From: Bipolaris cookei
Taxonomy: Eukaryota > Ascomycota > Dothideomycetes > Pleosporales > Pleosporaceae
Assembly: GCA_002286855.1 (NCBI GenBank)
Contig: NRSV01000018.1
Coordinates: 139,100-203,099, forward strand
Direction: 5' to 3'
Length of the DNA: 64,000 nucleotides
How positions within the stretch are numbered: the stretch's first letter is position 1; each line of letters begins with the position of its first letter. Below, in pieces: positions 1 to 11,326 of this stretch. The notes below the pieces were generated by a model that did not search any database, was not told the DNA's origin, and worked only from the letters and a program-made list of their open reading frames with translations. The translations under genes were made by a program, and so were the position numbers.

Positions 1-1197
1 TCGCGGCGGGAGCGCTTCCCAGCGCGTCGGTCTTGGAGAGTAGTTCGGGGCACGTTATAGATAGAAGCAGCACGCCTTTGGCTTTGAACACGTTGCAATT
101 GAAAATCAAAAAGAGCAAGCTGAAGATCTGATTCAGTATATAAAGTTTTAGAAGTGCGCTGTTGAGACATGACGCGTTGTAGTGTCGACGTCGACGCGCC
201 GGTGCAAAGTGGCCGACTCGCTTGGGTGGCCGACTCGCTTATGAACCACGTTATGTGTATGTGGGAAATAGCCAGATGATCATTTTCTTGACGCTGGAGT
301 CATGCAAATGTGGTCCAAGTAAGATGTCCTTGAGAGATACCATTAGCACTGAATCTCGCACACCTGAATTTGTGCTTGGAAAGTCCAAAAGTAAGAAATT
401 ATGCGTGAATGTCCTTCGCAGCATACAAGAAACGAGATACTGCTACATCTACCAGAACCCCCACGCCAGACAAGACCCGTCACATCCACACTGTCCTCTC
501 ACTCTGACCCTACTATAGTAGCCAAATCAATGCCTCAGCACTGGTTTCCACAAATTCCAGCCTTAGAGCCTCTCCCCATACATCAAATTCTATACTCCCT
601 ACTGTCTTTACAAACACCGATATATTCTGTAACTGCGCGGACTCTATAGTATTCCAAGGAAAACAAAGCACCCTCGGAAACAAGCCCAAGACACTAGATT
701 CCGACTCGGAAAGCATTACCCCACACCCCCCTCCCCATCTGCCGCTCCAGCCCCTCAATAATGACGCCTCTAGATGCCAACTCGAGCCAAAAAAATCCAA
801 GAATGAGGGGTGGTTTCTAGTTTCGCACTAGAGGGGGGGCATTGGGTTACGTACGTAGTCTACTTGGTCTTGCGATAACCCAGAGCACACATTCGTGATT
901 GCTTTAAAACTGGGATATTGAGACTCGGGGGAAGGGATAGCCCGTTGTCATGTATGTAGGAAGGACAGTGGCCTACCTGCCGAAACAGAGCTAGTGGGAA
1001 GGAGTATATGAACAGGGCAGGATAGCTCCCGTTGATAAAGGGACGTAACCGTGTCGTCCCTACATCACAACCTTTTATTCTTAATTTTACTCATACTTAG
1101 GTCCTAGTAATTTGCACTCTCAAATCTCAACAATCCTCGAACCTCAATACCAAACGTAACTTACACAACAAAAAAGACCAAGCCGACGTTCCCAAAT
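1..1197. other. Left-edge intergenic region
   Basis: No open frame here shows a recognisable protein. A 13-base unit (ggccgactcgctt) occurs twice at 211-223 and 228-240 with a four-base spacer, just after a palindromic stretch of two consecutive SalI-type hexamers at 184-195. The last 150 bases, rich in C and A, look like the 5' leader of the dehydrogenase that follows. Confidence 0.5.
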
Positions 1198-2509
1198 ATG
1201 TCGAGCAATACAATGAAAGCAGTACACTACGAAGGCCCGTTCAAAGTCTCAGTCAAGGATGCCGAGATACCCAAGATCCAGCATACAGATGACGTCATTG
1301 TCAAGGTCACGACAGCAGCCATTTGCGGATCCGACTTGCACATGTACCAGGGACGGACCGCAGCGGAAGCTGGTCTCGTATTCGGCCATGAAAACATGGG
1401 GATCGTCATCGAGGCTGGACCGGGCGTAACTCTCTTGGAAAAAGGCGATCGAATTGTATTGCCATTTGTGAGTGCGCATGACGGTGTCTGTAGATGAAGT
1501 GGGCTGACGTCGAGCTTCCTAGAATGTTGCGGACGGCAGGTGTCGCAATTGCGAAGAAGGCAAGACAGCGTTCTGTACTGGGTAAGCCAAGACTTGGCGG
1601 AAAGCTGTCAGAGTATTGTCTAACAATCGTAGTGTAAACCCGGGTTTCGCTGGTGGGGCGTACGGATATGTTGCCATGGGACCATATCAAGGCGGTCAAG
1701 CACAATACCTCAGGGTACCGTTCGCCGACTTCAATGCATTGAAACTGCCACGAGGGACCGAGCACGAGGCCGATTTCATTCTACTTGCGGACATTTTCCC
1801 AACGGGATGGCACGGGCTAGTGCTCTCTGGTTTCCAGTCTGGCGAGAGTGTAGCAGTGTTTGGAGCGGGCCCTGTTGGTCTGATGGCAGCATACAGTGGT
1901 GTGCTACGCGGCGCAAGCAAGGTGTTTGTTGTGGATACAGTGCTCGAACGTTTACAAGCAGCGGAAAAGATCGGTTGCGTACCCATCGACTTCAAAAAAA
2001 GCGATCCTGTTGAACAAATCATCAAGCTCAACGGTGGCATGGTTGATCGCGCAGTCGATGCCGTTGGATACCAGGCAGTGGATACATCGGGTAGCACAGA
2101 GAAACCCAACATCGTCCTTGATTAGTTGATCATGGTCACGCGCCCAACTGGAGGGCTAGGTATTCCAGGGCTTTATGTGCCAGCTGATCCCGGAGCGCCG
2201 GACGAACAAAGCAAGAAGGGCCAGATTTTGATCTCGTTCGGGAAGCTTTTTGAAAAGGTACGCATGTGCACCATGTTCATTTTCCAGCACTGATCCAAGT
2301 AGGGCCTGCACCTCGGAACTGGACAATGCAATGTCAAAGCCTACAACAGGTATCTTCGCGATATGATCGTGTCGGGCAGGGCCAAGCCAAGTTTTGTTGT
2401 GTCTCACGAGATCAACATCGAGGATGCGCCAACGGCGTATGAGAAGTTTGACAAGAGGATCGAAGGGTATACCAAGGTGCTGATACACCCAAACGGCGCT
2501 TTGAACTAA
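1198..2509 (+). pseudogene. Zinc-dependent alcohol/formaldehyde dehydrogenase (MDR family), interrupted by an in-frame TAG
   Basis: Four exons (1198-1467, 1523-1581, 1633-2257, 2303-2509) join in frame to about 386 codons, the usual length of glutathione-independent formaldehyde dehydrogenase-type MDR proteins. Visible features are the catalytic-zinc region (AICGSDLHMYQG, then GHENMG), a cysteine-containing structural loop (ADGRCRNCEEGKTAFC) and the NAD-binding motif GAGPVGLMAA. Codon 274 is TAG at 2123-2125, where the family normally has Gln after a Lys-Pro-Asn-Ile-Val stretch. Downstream the frame stays open and conserved (VTRPTGGLGIPGLYVPADPG, FGKLFEKG, GQCNVKAYNRYLRD) through a normal intron to a proper stop. 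The truncated product would lose the last 113 residues, including much of the Rossmann fold. The lesion looks recent, since no other damage is visible. A sequencing error or stop-codon readthrough cannot be excluded. Confidence 0.85.
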
Positions 2510-2629
2510 CTGAGTGTATGAGTGTCTATTCTGCAATATGGAGGTTCCAAACTCATACCAGAGCATTATTGACATCGCGAGCATGAGGCTTTTTTGCGAG
2601 CGTTAAACCAATTTATATTTTGTCGCGCA

Positions 2630-3177
2630 CTAATAGCGCTGTAATGCTTGAGAGTTATCGTCTGCGAGGTATGCCCTAACAATCTTGACTTCTTCTACCG
2701 GGCGATCCTCCTTGTCTGTTTTGACCAAACCAAGCTTCTTCACAACCTGCATGCCGCTCTTGACCCTACCGAAGATGGTATGCTTGCCATCCAACCATGG
2801 TGTGGGTGCGAGGGTAATGAAAAACTGAGACCCGTTTGTGTTAGGGCCTGAATTGGCCATGCTAAGGATGCCGGCTCCAGTATGTTTGAGTTGCGGGGAT
2901 ATCTCGTCTTCGAATTTTTCGCCATAAATGGATTCACCTCCTCGGCCAGTACCTGTAGGGTCGCCTCCTTGAATCATAAAGTTTGGTATTATGCGATGGA
3001 ATATGAGGCCGTTGAAGTAGCCGCGCTGGGCCAGGGTTGAGAAGTTCTTGCATGTCTTTGGCGCATGGTCGTTGTAGAGTTCGACAACAACAGTACCCTG
3101 TTCAGGTTAGGTTGATTCTCCCTCGTAGAGAACGCGAAACATACGATTGTAGTGTCGAGTGCGACGTCGGTAGCCAT
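2630..3177 (-). CDS. Cyclophilin-type peptidyl-prolyl cis-trans isomerase, PPIL1-like
   Basis: Two exons, 3177-3145 and 3097-2630, separated by a 47-base GT-AG intron, encode 166 residues. This matches the short single-domain cyclophilins related to PPIL1 (about 160 residues), which are spliceosome-associated proline isomerases. The catalytic signature FHRIIPNFMIQGGDPTGTG carries the active-site Arg, Phe and Gln. The motif ANSGPNTNGSQFFIT and the cyclosporin-contact Trp in APTPWLDGKH are also present. No signal peptide or targeting extension is seen, so a cytosolic or nuclear enzyme is expected. It converges on the 3' end of the dehydrogenase with about 120 bases between stops. Assignment to the cyclophilin family is secure; the PPIL1 subtype rests on length and the short N-terminus (MATDVALDTTI). 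Confidence 0.93.
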
Positions 3178-3362
3178 AGTGGATGTGTGGAGTTGCGAGT
3201 AAGGACTATGATGGCAGCTTCCCCAGCATCTGGAAATCCAATGCTAGGTCAACGCACGGTCCCCTTCACCAGCCACAGTAGCCACACTGACTAGCGTGAA
3301 GTGATGAATCACGGCAGACGCCTTCTGACTTCAAACATCCCCAAGCCCCAACAACTGCAATC

Positions 3363-4943
3363 ATGGATCTATCATCTTGGGCACTACCCCAGCTCTCGAG
3401 GCTTCTTCCTCTTGATGACGAGTCGCTGAAGCAGGTCATATCATATACGGACTCGCTCTCTCAGAAAGAAGCAGCAGACCATCTCCAGAATTTACTCGGA
3501 GATAGTCCACAAGCACTCGAGTTCATTACTTCTTTCAACAGCCGGAGGAAGCCCAAGAGTACCGCTGGCATACTTCAGAACCAGCCGTTAAATGATGTGC
3601 CAGAAGTGCCCAAGTCAAAACCTAAGAAAAAGAAGCAAATCGGGCTGAATAAGCTCCCACCACCGCGACAACCAGATAACTATGGAAATGTTTCCGGTGC
3701 GTATATGAAGAAAGATGAGGAGGACTACATGGCAGGTAGTTCGAGAGCAAAAGCGGCCAAGTTCGGATTTTCGGAGCAGCCAGATGCTTTGCAGCTGCCA
3801 AAATCAACTGCGTCATCAGGAGCAGCGACACCAAAGTCTCGTGGTGTCTCCCCTGCGCCCCCAGCGGCGAAGCTCCCAGGAATTGTGGTAGGCGAAACTA
3901 AGCCTAAGCCCAAACCCAAGGCCAAGGTCAATGTTACTGGTGGCACACCCATGCATGGCGCATCTACAGCATTGAACGACCTAGAATCAGCCATCAGAGC
4001 GCTAGAAATTCAGACGAATCCTACTTTAGCCACTCAAGACAACAGCAAGCGGAAATGCAATTGTATGGCTACTAGGCATTCGCTTCTAGAAGCTGCGCCG
4101 AATTGCTTGAATTGCGGCAAGATCATCTGTGTAAAGGAAGGCATTGGACCATGTACTTTCTGCAATTCTGCACTCTTGAGTCCCCAAGATATCCAGTCCA
4201 TGGTGCGCATTCTTCGTGAAGAACGTGGAAAAGAGAAGATGGCCGTAAATAATGCCGGCCAGAAGCGCGCCGAAGTATCATTGGCGCCTCGTCCTTTTTC
4301 CACTCCCCGTGGTCCTACACCCACATCTTCCAATCCTGCCTCAGATGTAGAATCAGAGAATGAGAAGCTGGCCAAAGCAAAGCAACATAGAGACAAGCTG
4401 CTAGCCTTCCAGGCGCAAAATGCGAAGAGAACTCAAGTCCACGATGAGGCCGCAGATTTTGAAACCACAAGCGCCGGATTGAGCATGTGGGCGAGCCCGC
4501 AAGAACGTGCCATACAGCTCAAGCGCCAGCAAAAAGCCCTGCGAGAGCAAGAATGGAATACGCGGCCCGAGTATGAAAAGCGCAAAGTCGTTGCCAGCAT
4601 TGATCTCTCCGGCAAGAAACTCGTTCGGCGCATGGCTGCTGCAGAGCGGCCTGCTACGCCAGAGAGCGAAGACGAAATTCCTGAATCCAACGAAGGCCCA
4701 GCCGATGGAAACACTCTTTCGAGTGGTGGTGGCGCGTTCAGCAGGAACCCGTTGCTGGGTAGCCTGATCCGACCAACCATTAAGATCGAAGAGAGTAAAG
4801 GGAAAGAAAAGAGTGGTGAAAGGAGACAACCATGGCGGCGAGTACAAGACGACAACGACGACAATGAGCAATGGATTCTAGATGGTGGCGTTTATGGCTC
4901 CAGAGCAGATAATGTCAGTTTGGAAATAGACGGGCTTCGATAA
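3363..4943 (+). CDS. TRIP4/ASC-1-type C2HC5 zinc-finger protein (Rqt4-like)
   Basis: A single exon of 526 residues. The diagnostic segment is the C2HC5 zinc finger at about residues 230-270 (KRKCNCMATRH, NCLNCGKIICVKEG, GPCTFCN), followed by a charged helix (VRILREERGKEK). This is the hallmark of activating signal cointegrator 1 (TRIP4) and its yeast counterpart Rqt4. Those proteins belong to a ribosome-associated complex with an Slh1/ASCC3 helicase that splits stalled ribosomes. The N-terminus has a CUE-like helical look (about residues 1-60). The rest is low-complexity, with Lys-Pro runs near residue 180 and a charged C-terminal half. The first ATG, two bases after a CAATC leader, was taken as the start. 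The gene is divergent from the cyclophilin, with 185 bases between the two start codons. Participation in ribosome quality control is inferred from family membership. Confidence 0.85.
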   Translation: MDLSSWALPQLSRLLPLDDESLKQVISYTDSLSQKEAADHLQNLLGDSPQALEFITSFNSRRKPKSTAGILQNQPLNDVPEVPKSKPKKKKQIGLNKLPPPRQPDNYGNVSGAYMKKDEEDYMAGSSRAKAAKFGFSEQPDALQLPKSTASSGAATPKSRGVSPAPPAAKLPGIVVGETKPKPKPKAKVNVTGGTPMHGASTALNDLESAIRALEIQTNPTLATQDNSKRKCNCMATRHSLLEAAPNCLNCGKIICVKEGIGPCTFCNSALLSPQDIQSMVRILREERGKEKMAVNNAGQKRAEVSLAPRPFSTPRGPTPTSSNPASDVESENEKLAKAKQHRDKLLAFQAQNAKRTQVHDEAADFETTSAGLSMWASPQERAIQLKRQQKALREQEWNTRPEYEKRKVVASIDLSGKKLVRRMAAAERPATPESEDEIPESNEGPADGNTLSSGGGAFSRNPLLGSLIRPTIKIEESKGKEKSGERRQPWRRVQDDNDDNEQWILDGGVYGSRADNVSLEIDGLR

Positions 4944-5214
4944 GTCGCCGGTGCGTTATGTAAATAGTGATTGGAAGCCAATTCAGATGTTAAGATTTCC
5001 CTGTTGACCGTCTTCATATACCGTTGACTAAAAAAAATGCATCAATAGAGCATCTCTATACAAACTACCTATTGTCGTTCACCGTTAGGCATCATATTCT
5101 GCAACTGACTACATCCCACACCACCTCCATTAGCCCACAGATACATCACAAACCGCACCTTCAGCATTCACCCGAATCCAGCTTCTTTTCTTGTTTTCCA
5201 TCCACCACTCTCCT

Positions 5215-5866
5215 TCAGACAACCAGCTTCCAATGCCACTTCATCCCCAGGCGCTGAAAAAACGAGAACAGCGAACCCTTAGGCACATATCCAACATACC
5301 TGGCCTGCCACCACGCCGCAAAGCTCCCTACAAAATCAAACAACATTAGCACAAATTTCAATTCTGTATATCAAGCACAAGGCTAATCACATACCTTCCA
5401 CAGGTCCCAACTCCGCAAATCCCAGCGCTTCAAGAATCCACGGCGCAACAACAGCCAGCACGCCCAACGCAATAACCGTACACATGACGGGATGCTCGAC
5501 AACGAATCCCTCAACGCTCTGTGCAGCCTCCCAGGCACGGAGGTACGCATTGTGGATGGTAGGGCCGAGTTTCTCGTGCGAGGCTTGCAGGGCCTGTGCA
5601 AGATTATCGAGGATGTACTGAGCAAGGTTCTGGCGCCAGCCGTAGACCCCGACGAGGGAGTCGAGGTGCATGTGTAGGGCTTGCCCAGTGATTGAGGTCG
5701 TGAGGAGGGTTGCGACTACGTTGTTTGCGATTTGAGTTTCTGCGCGAGCAGTGGGTGAGTGGAGGAGGGATGCTTTTTCGGAGGTGAAGGCGGGGGTGTA
5801 GGGAGGGGGGTCTGCGGTGCCGCAGTTAATGCATGCGAGGATATTTTGGAAGCGTGCGATGGCCAT
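5215..5866 (-). CDS. Ifi-6-16-like small membrane protein
   Basis: Exons 5866-5395 and 5327-5215, joined across a 67-base intron, give 194 residues. Stopping at the unspliced end would give only 159 residues and cut the conserved block. The C-terminal half has a hydrophobic segment (VMCTVIALGVLAVVAPWILE) followed by a Gly/Ala/Ser pattern (LGPVEGSFAAWWQ, GSLFSFFQRLGM) that resembles the interferon-induced 6-16 family, which also occurs widely in fungi as small membrane proteins of unknown role. The N-terminal 110 residues are helical and unrecognised, with no clear signal peptide. It converges on the TRIP4-like gene. The family call is moderate because it rests on motif resemblance only; the gene model is firm. 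Confidence 0.7.
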
Positions 5867-6885
5867 TTTGGTTTGGTTACTTAGTGTTGGAGTTGAGACT
5901 GGAGGTTGGCGTTGTGGTTTGATCTATCTAGAGGAGCGTGGGGTAGGCGCTTAGAGTGTTTGCTGCGCCGCAAATAGCGGTTTGGTGAAAATGAAGTCGG
6001 GCAGCCTGGTCCAATCGGATTTCGCAGACTAAGATGTCGCAAGGCTGAGTTTATGGGAGTACAATTCAAGCTGCAAGGCTGATGCTGAGGCGCTTTTCTG
6101 ATGTACGGAAGGTGTGTCCCGCTTTATCAAAGGATGCAACTACTCTTAACTTGACACTGGCAAGGCTGATAAGCCATTGCTTTAATCGTTCATCTAGGCC
6201 TTTTTTCAATGATGCCAAAAGTGCCTCAACAATTCCGTGTGTAAAATCGAAACGCAAAATACACATGGCTTCAGCAGAAGACACATCCAGATGCTCAGTG
6301 GTAGTCGTAAAGGCCCCTGGGGCGAGGGGGGGTGGGGGAAGCCTACAATATCTTGGTTGCCTTAGCCATATATTGTGATGGAAACCCTTCGGTGACTTTA
6401 AGTCCCTCGATACAGATTTCTCGTATCAAATTTAGGAAGTGAAGGGAAATGAGCAAAAAAAAGAATGGTAAGAGTCGGTTGTGCAAGACATCTGGTAGCA
6501 GTAGCCCATGAACTATGAATCTGGTATTATTCTAGAAATGTGTACCAAAGTTCGTACCAAACCGCAACCGCATTTTTTTATACAGGAGACTATTCCTTCC
6601 CAATGAAGTCAAAGCTGGAACTGATTGTTCAACACTTATTAATCTATATTTGATAGGAGTTCGAAATAATAAATGACTAATATAAGTGAATGCGAATTTT
6701 ACTAGCTATATAACGAGAAGCAGCCTATTGCATGTTTTCACTTATCAGGTTCCTGCCAAAGAGACTTACCATTACTATGTCTGCTCAAAGTTACTAGTCC
6801 CTACTTAACTTCCATTAGCCCATATCTTTTGAAGAAGTCCAAGCCAAAACCTACTCTCTTATTCATACGACTACATTGTTACATA
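5867..6885. other. Intergenic region, AT-rich in its second half
   Basis: No supported gene. The stretch from about 6400 to 6830 is clearly more AT-rich than the flanks and contains short A and T runs. Both strands have only short frames without recognisable motifs. Confidence 0.4.
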
Positions 6886-8590
6886 ATGGGCGACCGTGAT
6901 TCCAAACACCTCTACTGCCCGCGCATCAATTCAGATATATACTGCAAAGTCAAAGCCCAAGCTACTACAGCACTTCAGTCAATGTTCACATATGTAGTCG
7001 TCCCAACTGAGATGCCCAAAAAGGTAAGATTGAGAGGTACAGTATTATCTCTATTGCTAAATACCCAAGAACAACTACAGCAACGTCGACTTCCTAGTTT
7101 GTAGCCCGTTGCATTCCCACGACCGCATGCGATAGACGACTTCCCATGGGAAGAAACCGTACATCTTATCAAAGACGTCTTAAAAGCTACACATGGCCGT
7201 CGAGGCTATCTCACTAATGACTGCATATATTTTTGCCATCAATGCGCCATGTGATGGAGAAAGCTATTTCACCCAGATTGATGTCAAAGTATGCTTCAAA
7301 CCAGAGTTGTTCGAATGGTACACATTTGAACTCGGCTATGTGAGCAACAGCAAGATGATTGAGAGTATGGTGAAGTCTTTAGGTCTCACTATTGAACCTG
7401 AAGGTATTCATATTCGCGTTGAAGATTTGGAAGAAACGGATCATCATGGGAGTATGGTGTGTATTAGAAAGGACCCCAAGCATGTCTTGAGAATTACTGG
7501 TTTGGACTTCAGGATCGTGAACGGTAGATTTAGGGCCAAGGAAGAGAGTAAGTTTATTGATGGATATGGATTGCGTAGGGCGAATCACGCTGATCATGCT
7601 GCCAGTCTACTGGTATCTTGCTAGTTCGTGGCTCTTTAATCCAGCGCATTTCACTGCACGACTCGCCGAGGAAAACTATCAAGACCGACTAGAAGGACGA
7701 TCTGCGCCCTGGACTCACTTCATCAAAGAGTGGGTGCCCGAGCACCACCCTGGCTACCCTTTTACCACTGGTTCTCCAGACACTGTAAAGTCCGAAAAAC
7801 CGCAGCGAGGAAAATAACCCACAAGACCCTCAGGCATGGTACAAGCACACCAGGTCCACCGCTCGCGACAAAGTCTTCACCATGTTCCCCAACATCGCCG
7901 TGTAGTACTATACCAAACCCGCCGCCCATCTCAAAAAGCTCGAGGAACAACAACTGGCAGGTCTAATCATGAAAGCCATTCCAACCAATACAGACGGATG
8001 GGAAAACGCAACTGCATCAATCAACCTCACATCCAAGCCTACATCCCTCACACCACCTGACCTCGAGCCCGCCCCCTCCCACGAAACACCACAGCCATCA
8101 CCCCATCTCGTGACCCCCGTCATCACATACATTGACACTCCGTTTCCTACACCTTCTCACTCTCCCTCCCGACCCACAACAATCCGCCTACCCCCCCTTC
8201 CCCTGTCAATCCCCCATCCCCTTCACCACGCGCCCCCCTCCCACCAGCATGTCCATCGAAGCAAAACTCGCCTGTCTATCACGCTGGATGCACTTTGACC
8301 TTTCCACCGGCCGATCTTACATGCTCTGTACGCCGCGTCCCAAGGAAGAGAGTATGTGTTGGACAGATACGATTTATGCGGGTACGAGCGAGGAAGTACT
8401 ACTAAGATTGGGCGAAGGAAGAGTGGTGGCGGGTTTGGGCGAGGCAGGGGGTTGTTAATTATGTGGGATGTGGAGGGGTAAGTTTAAGAGAGGTGATAAG
8501 AGGGGTGGAAAGGATGGGGATAAGTTGAGGAGGGTTAGAGAGAGGTTGGAGATCGTTAATAGGAAATTAGGGGTCTTTGATGGCCAAAAG
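6886..8590 (+). pseudogene. Decayed gene of unknown family with several frameshifts and stops
   Basis: Protein-like sequence runs through all three forward frames in a collinear order. An ATG at 6886 opens 46 codons that end at a good donor (intron 7024-7080). The continuing text reads NVDFLVCSP, then DDFPWEETVHLIKDVLKATH in a second frame, then APCDGESYFTQIDVKVC and ELFEWYTFELGY in a third. A still-consensus intron (7548-7605) joins to YLASSWLFNPAHFTARLAEE, then frames switch again at about 7815, 7990 and 8400. An in-frame TAG lies at 7903-7905. The shifts at about 7127 (one base lost) and 7230 (extra T in a T run) are the clearest. The xxDFLV motif near the start loosely recalls nucleotidyltransferase-fold proteins, but I cannot name the family. 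Preserved splice sites suggest loss of function rather than random sequence. Confidence 0.65.
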
Positions 8591-8928
8591 ATTTGAGAGT
8601 GGGGTTATGGTTGACGGGCTGATTGAGAGAGGACTGAGAGGATTTGGGTGAGGTGTGGTGCCGGAATGAATTGGAGTTGATATTCGGGTATTGAAAGGCC
8701 TGAGGGAATATCCAGACGGAAAGTATAGTGCTTGCCAATGTTCCAGCCGGTAAATTTACATATGTTCCAAAACTTGGAAAATTTGTCTTTTCAAGCGTAG
8801 ATAATGGATTGTAGGATGTTCTAAGTCTCAGATGATCGATGTCATACGAACAACATAACATCACTATGAACCCAAACATCGCTCTGTAATCTATACAATC
8901 TCAAGTTAAGAAAATTTCCTATCCAACA

Positions 8929-10265
8929 TCATTTAGGCCCGATGCCCAACAGATCAGGCGATCTTTCATGTACCCATATGCCATTACTAATGTGTCTGCG
9001 GACCCAATACTCGCATGGCCATCCAATCATGAACACAGTCCACACCAGGCCCACCACTCGCCATCCCCAATTATCTCTAAACCCCATCTTCTTTCCCAAA
9101 GCAATAAGATGATCCTCGACAAAGATGATCACCGCCTGGCTCATAAAGAATACGAATGCACCATCATCGCCCCACGCCTTATTCACCAGCATTGCCGATC
9201 CAGCATGAATAATAGCCGAATTAGCAAATGTCACGAAAAGCTGCACATACTTTGATCCAAAGCTTCCCTTTGGAAGCCCAAGCACATCGCGAGCGAGCCA
9301 AATAGCCGGGGCGCTACACATGTAGCGTAACTGCTGGTGCCACACCACAGACCAAGCTTGCCGTACGCTCCAGAGATCGCGGACGTGGCCGAAGCCGGAA
9401 GGACAATCACGCGGATTCGCGAAGCCGAGTGCGACGGCGATGATACCGTTGAGTGCGAAGCAGATTGCGAGGGTGCCCCGCGTGATTAGGATGTGCACCC
9501 ACGTGTACCAGAATCGGACTGCAAAAAAGGGGGCATCTGGGGCGAAGGGCTGATACGGTTTTGCTGATGAACGTTGCAAGTCGGCAAAGGTGCCGTATGG
9601 GGACGAGGCGGAGTGTGCCGTGAGGATATCAGAGATTGCCCAGTACATTAAACCGTGGATAAATTTTTCGAAAATGAAACGACTTTTGGCGCATGTTGGT
9701 TATGGGTTATGTGAAGGATTTGGGGTGGTTGAAGGGCGACTTACAGACGAGGATAATCGGGTGGAACTTCCATGACAACATTCTTGACTTGTTGACTCCA
9801 ACCAACATATCTGTTTGTAAAGGAAAGACGTGTGGCCCACCACATTCGGCTCCAGAAAGTTGTACCCGCACCTCCTGGTACATATTGGTATCTCTTGTTC
9901 GCTGGTACACCATTGCCATTCATCTTGCCGTTCGTCATCTTATCTTTGTCTTTCTCTTGTCCGTTTCCTTTGCCATACTGGATCTTGTACCATCCTTCTT
10001 TGTCCGGGCTCTTTAGAAGGATCCAGCCAATGTAGAAATAAACCAGAGACATCGTAAAGGTTTCAATCCCGTACTTGTAACCCCAGCCGACATCCCATTC
10101 TCGGTATAGTGACTGCGCGACGAACACAACAAGTATGGGTAGGCTGATGGACACACGCAGAAACTGGCGCTCAGGTCCCAGCGCAAGCGCAACAGCGTTA
10201 TTCAAGACAAGAATGGGAAACTGGAGGTGTAGGAATATAGGTGGAAGCTGTAAGGACACAGCCAT
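8929..10265 (-). CDS. Wax-synthase-like MBOAT acyltransferase
   Basis: Exons 10265-9745 and 9682-8929, across a 62-base intron, give 424 residues. The protein is strongly hydrophobic with multiple predicted membrane spans. The C-terminal region (about residues 265-380) shows the wax-synthase-type MBOAT pattern: WSVVWHQQLRYMCSAP, a long hydrophobic stretch, and NSAIIHAGSAML with the histidine expected at the active site. Fungal members acylate sterols, terpenoids or other metabolites at the endoplasmic reticulum; the substrate here is unknown. The frame is open upstream to 10523, but the extra N-terminus is hydrophilic and atypical, so the ATG before AVSLQLPPIFLHLQFP was chosen. No biosynthetic cluster genes sit beside it. 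Confidence 0.78.
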
Positions 10266-11326
10266 TTTTGCTGCCTTTTCGTCGTTTTGAAAGAAAGAAA
10301 GAAAAGTCGTGATCGGGCCGGACGTTTGATATGATAGCGGACGCCCTGGTATATATCTCCAACCACCCCACTTCCGGTTAAATTGAATTTCGACAGGGTG
10401 CGTTGGAAAAACCAGTAAGCTGTGAACACCACACAGCTTGTCCAGGGGTAAAGTGCCGTCCGTGCTGTCGCAAGACCAATGGTGTAGGACCGAGTACGCT
10501 GGTGTGGGGATAGAACTCCGCAATTTTGCGCTTCGTCTACGCTAGCATCTAGTTTAAAGGCGTAAACAGATATCTAGGATCGGGACTTGACCTAAATTTA
10601 CTCAATTCGTCGAGACTATTCCTCAAAAGGACTGGATGGTGGATACCCTCTATCAAGATCGAATACACAGAACGCCGGAATGGACTAGGGAACTGGGTGT
10701 AAATATATGTAGTAATACACGTGGTAACATCTAAGGATGGCACAGAATTCAAGGATATCCCTCTGTTCTAATGACGGGACTTATATAGTATGAGCTTGGC
10801 CATATATTTACCAGCCGGGCGAGCGCGGATCGGATGCTCTCGGGATCATCATATGACAGACATAAGACAATAAGAAAGTGACAACAGTGTCCCCGTCCTC
10901 AATAAGTAAGGTACTGAATCTTTCGCACGAGATTTCGATTGGCCGAAATATTTTCTCCAAGTATCCTATGCTTTTGCGAACGACATTTAACGTTGGAAGA
11001 TACACTTGCCAGATCCAATTGCTTGGGCACCAACCCATCTTATTGTAGTAATTGCAACCATAAAAAAAGCTTGTAAGAGACAGGACAGTGGAGATGACGT
11101 TGTGAGGATCGACAGCAATGTCCAGAAACACGGACTTAGATAGAATGGTATGCATTACAATCTTCTAGTGTATGCAGTGGCTAAGGAGGAATATCGAGAG
11201 TATGAGAAGCATCGACAGTAATTATGGTGTGCTCGACCTGGAGGCAAGTTTTGGGACAACCCGCAATTCAAGCTATGACCGAATAGCAACTATCCACAAC
11301 CCACATCCTCTCTCAGTGTCATTCTT
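10266..11326. other. Intergenic region between the MBOAT gene and Chs5
   Basis: Holds the upstream region of the MBOAT gene and the 3' flank of Chs5. A 115-codon frame on the minus strand (11155-10808) shows no family features and was not called. Confidence 0.4.

Noticed and set aside
2091..2125. A 35-base intron that would remove the TAG in the dehydrogenase
   Set aside because: Far below the shortest introns seen here, no branch site, and it would delete residues conserved in the family and break the frame.
10808..11155. 115-codon minus-strand frame with hydrophobic patches
   Set aside because: No recognisable domain, no splice partners, and it lies in the flank between two established genes.
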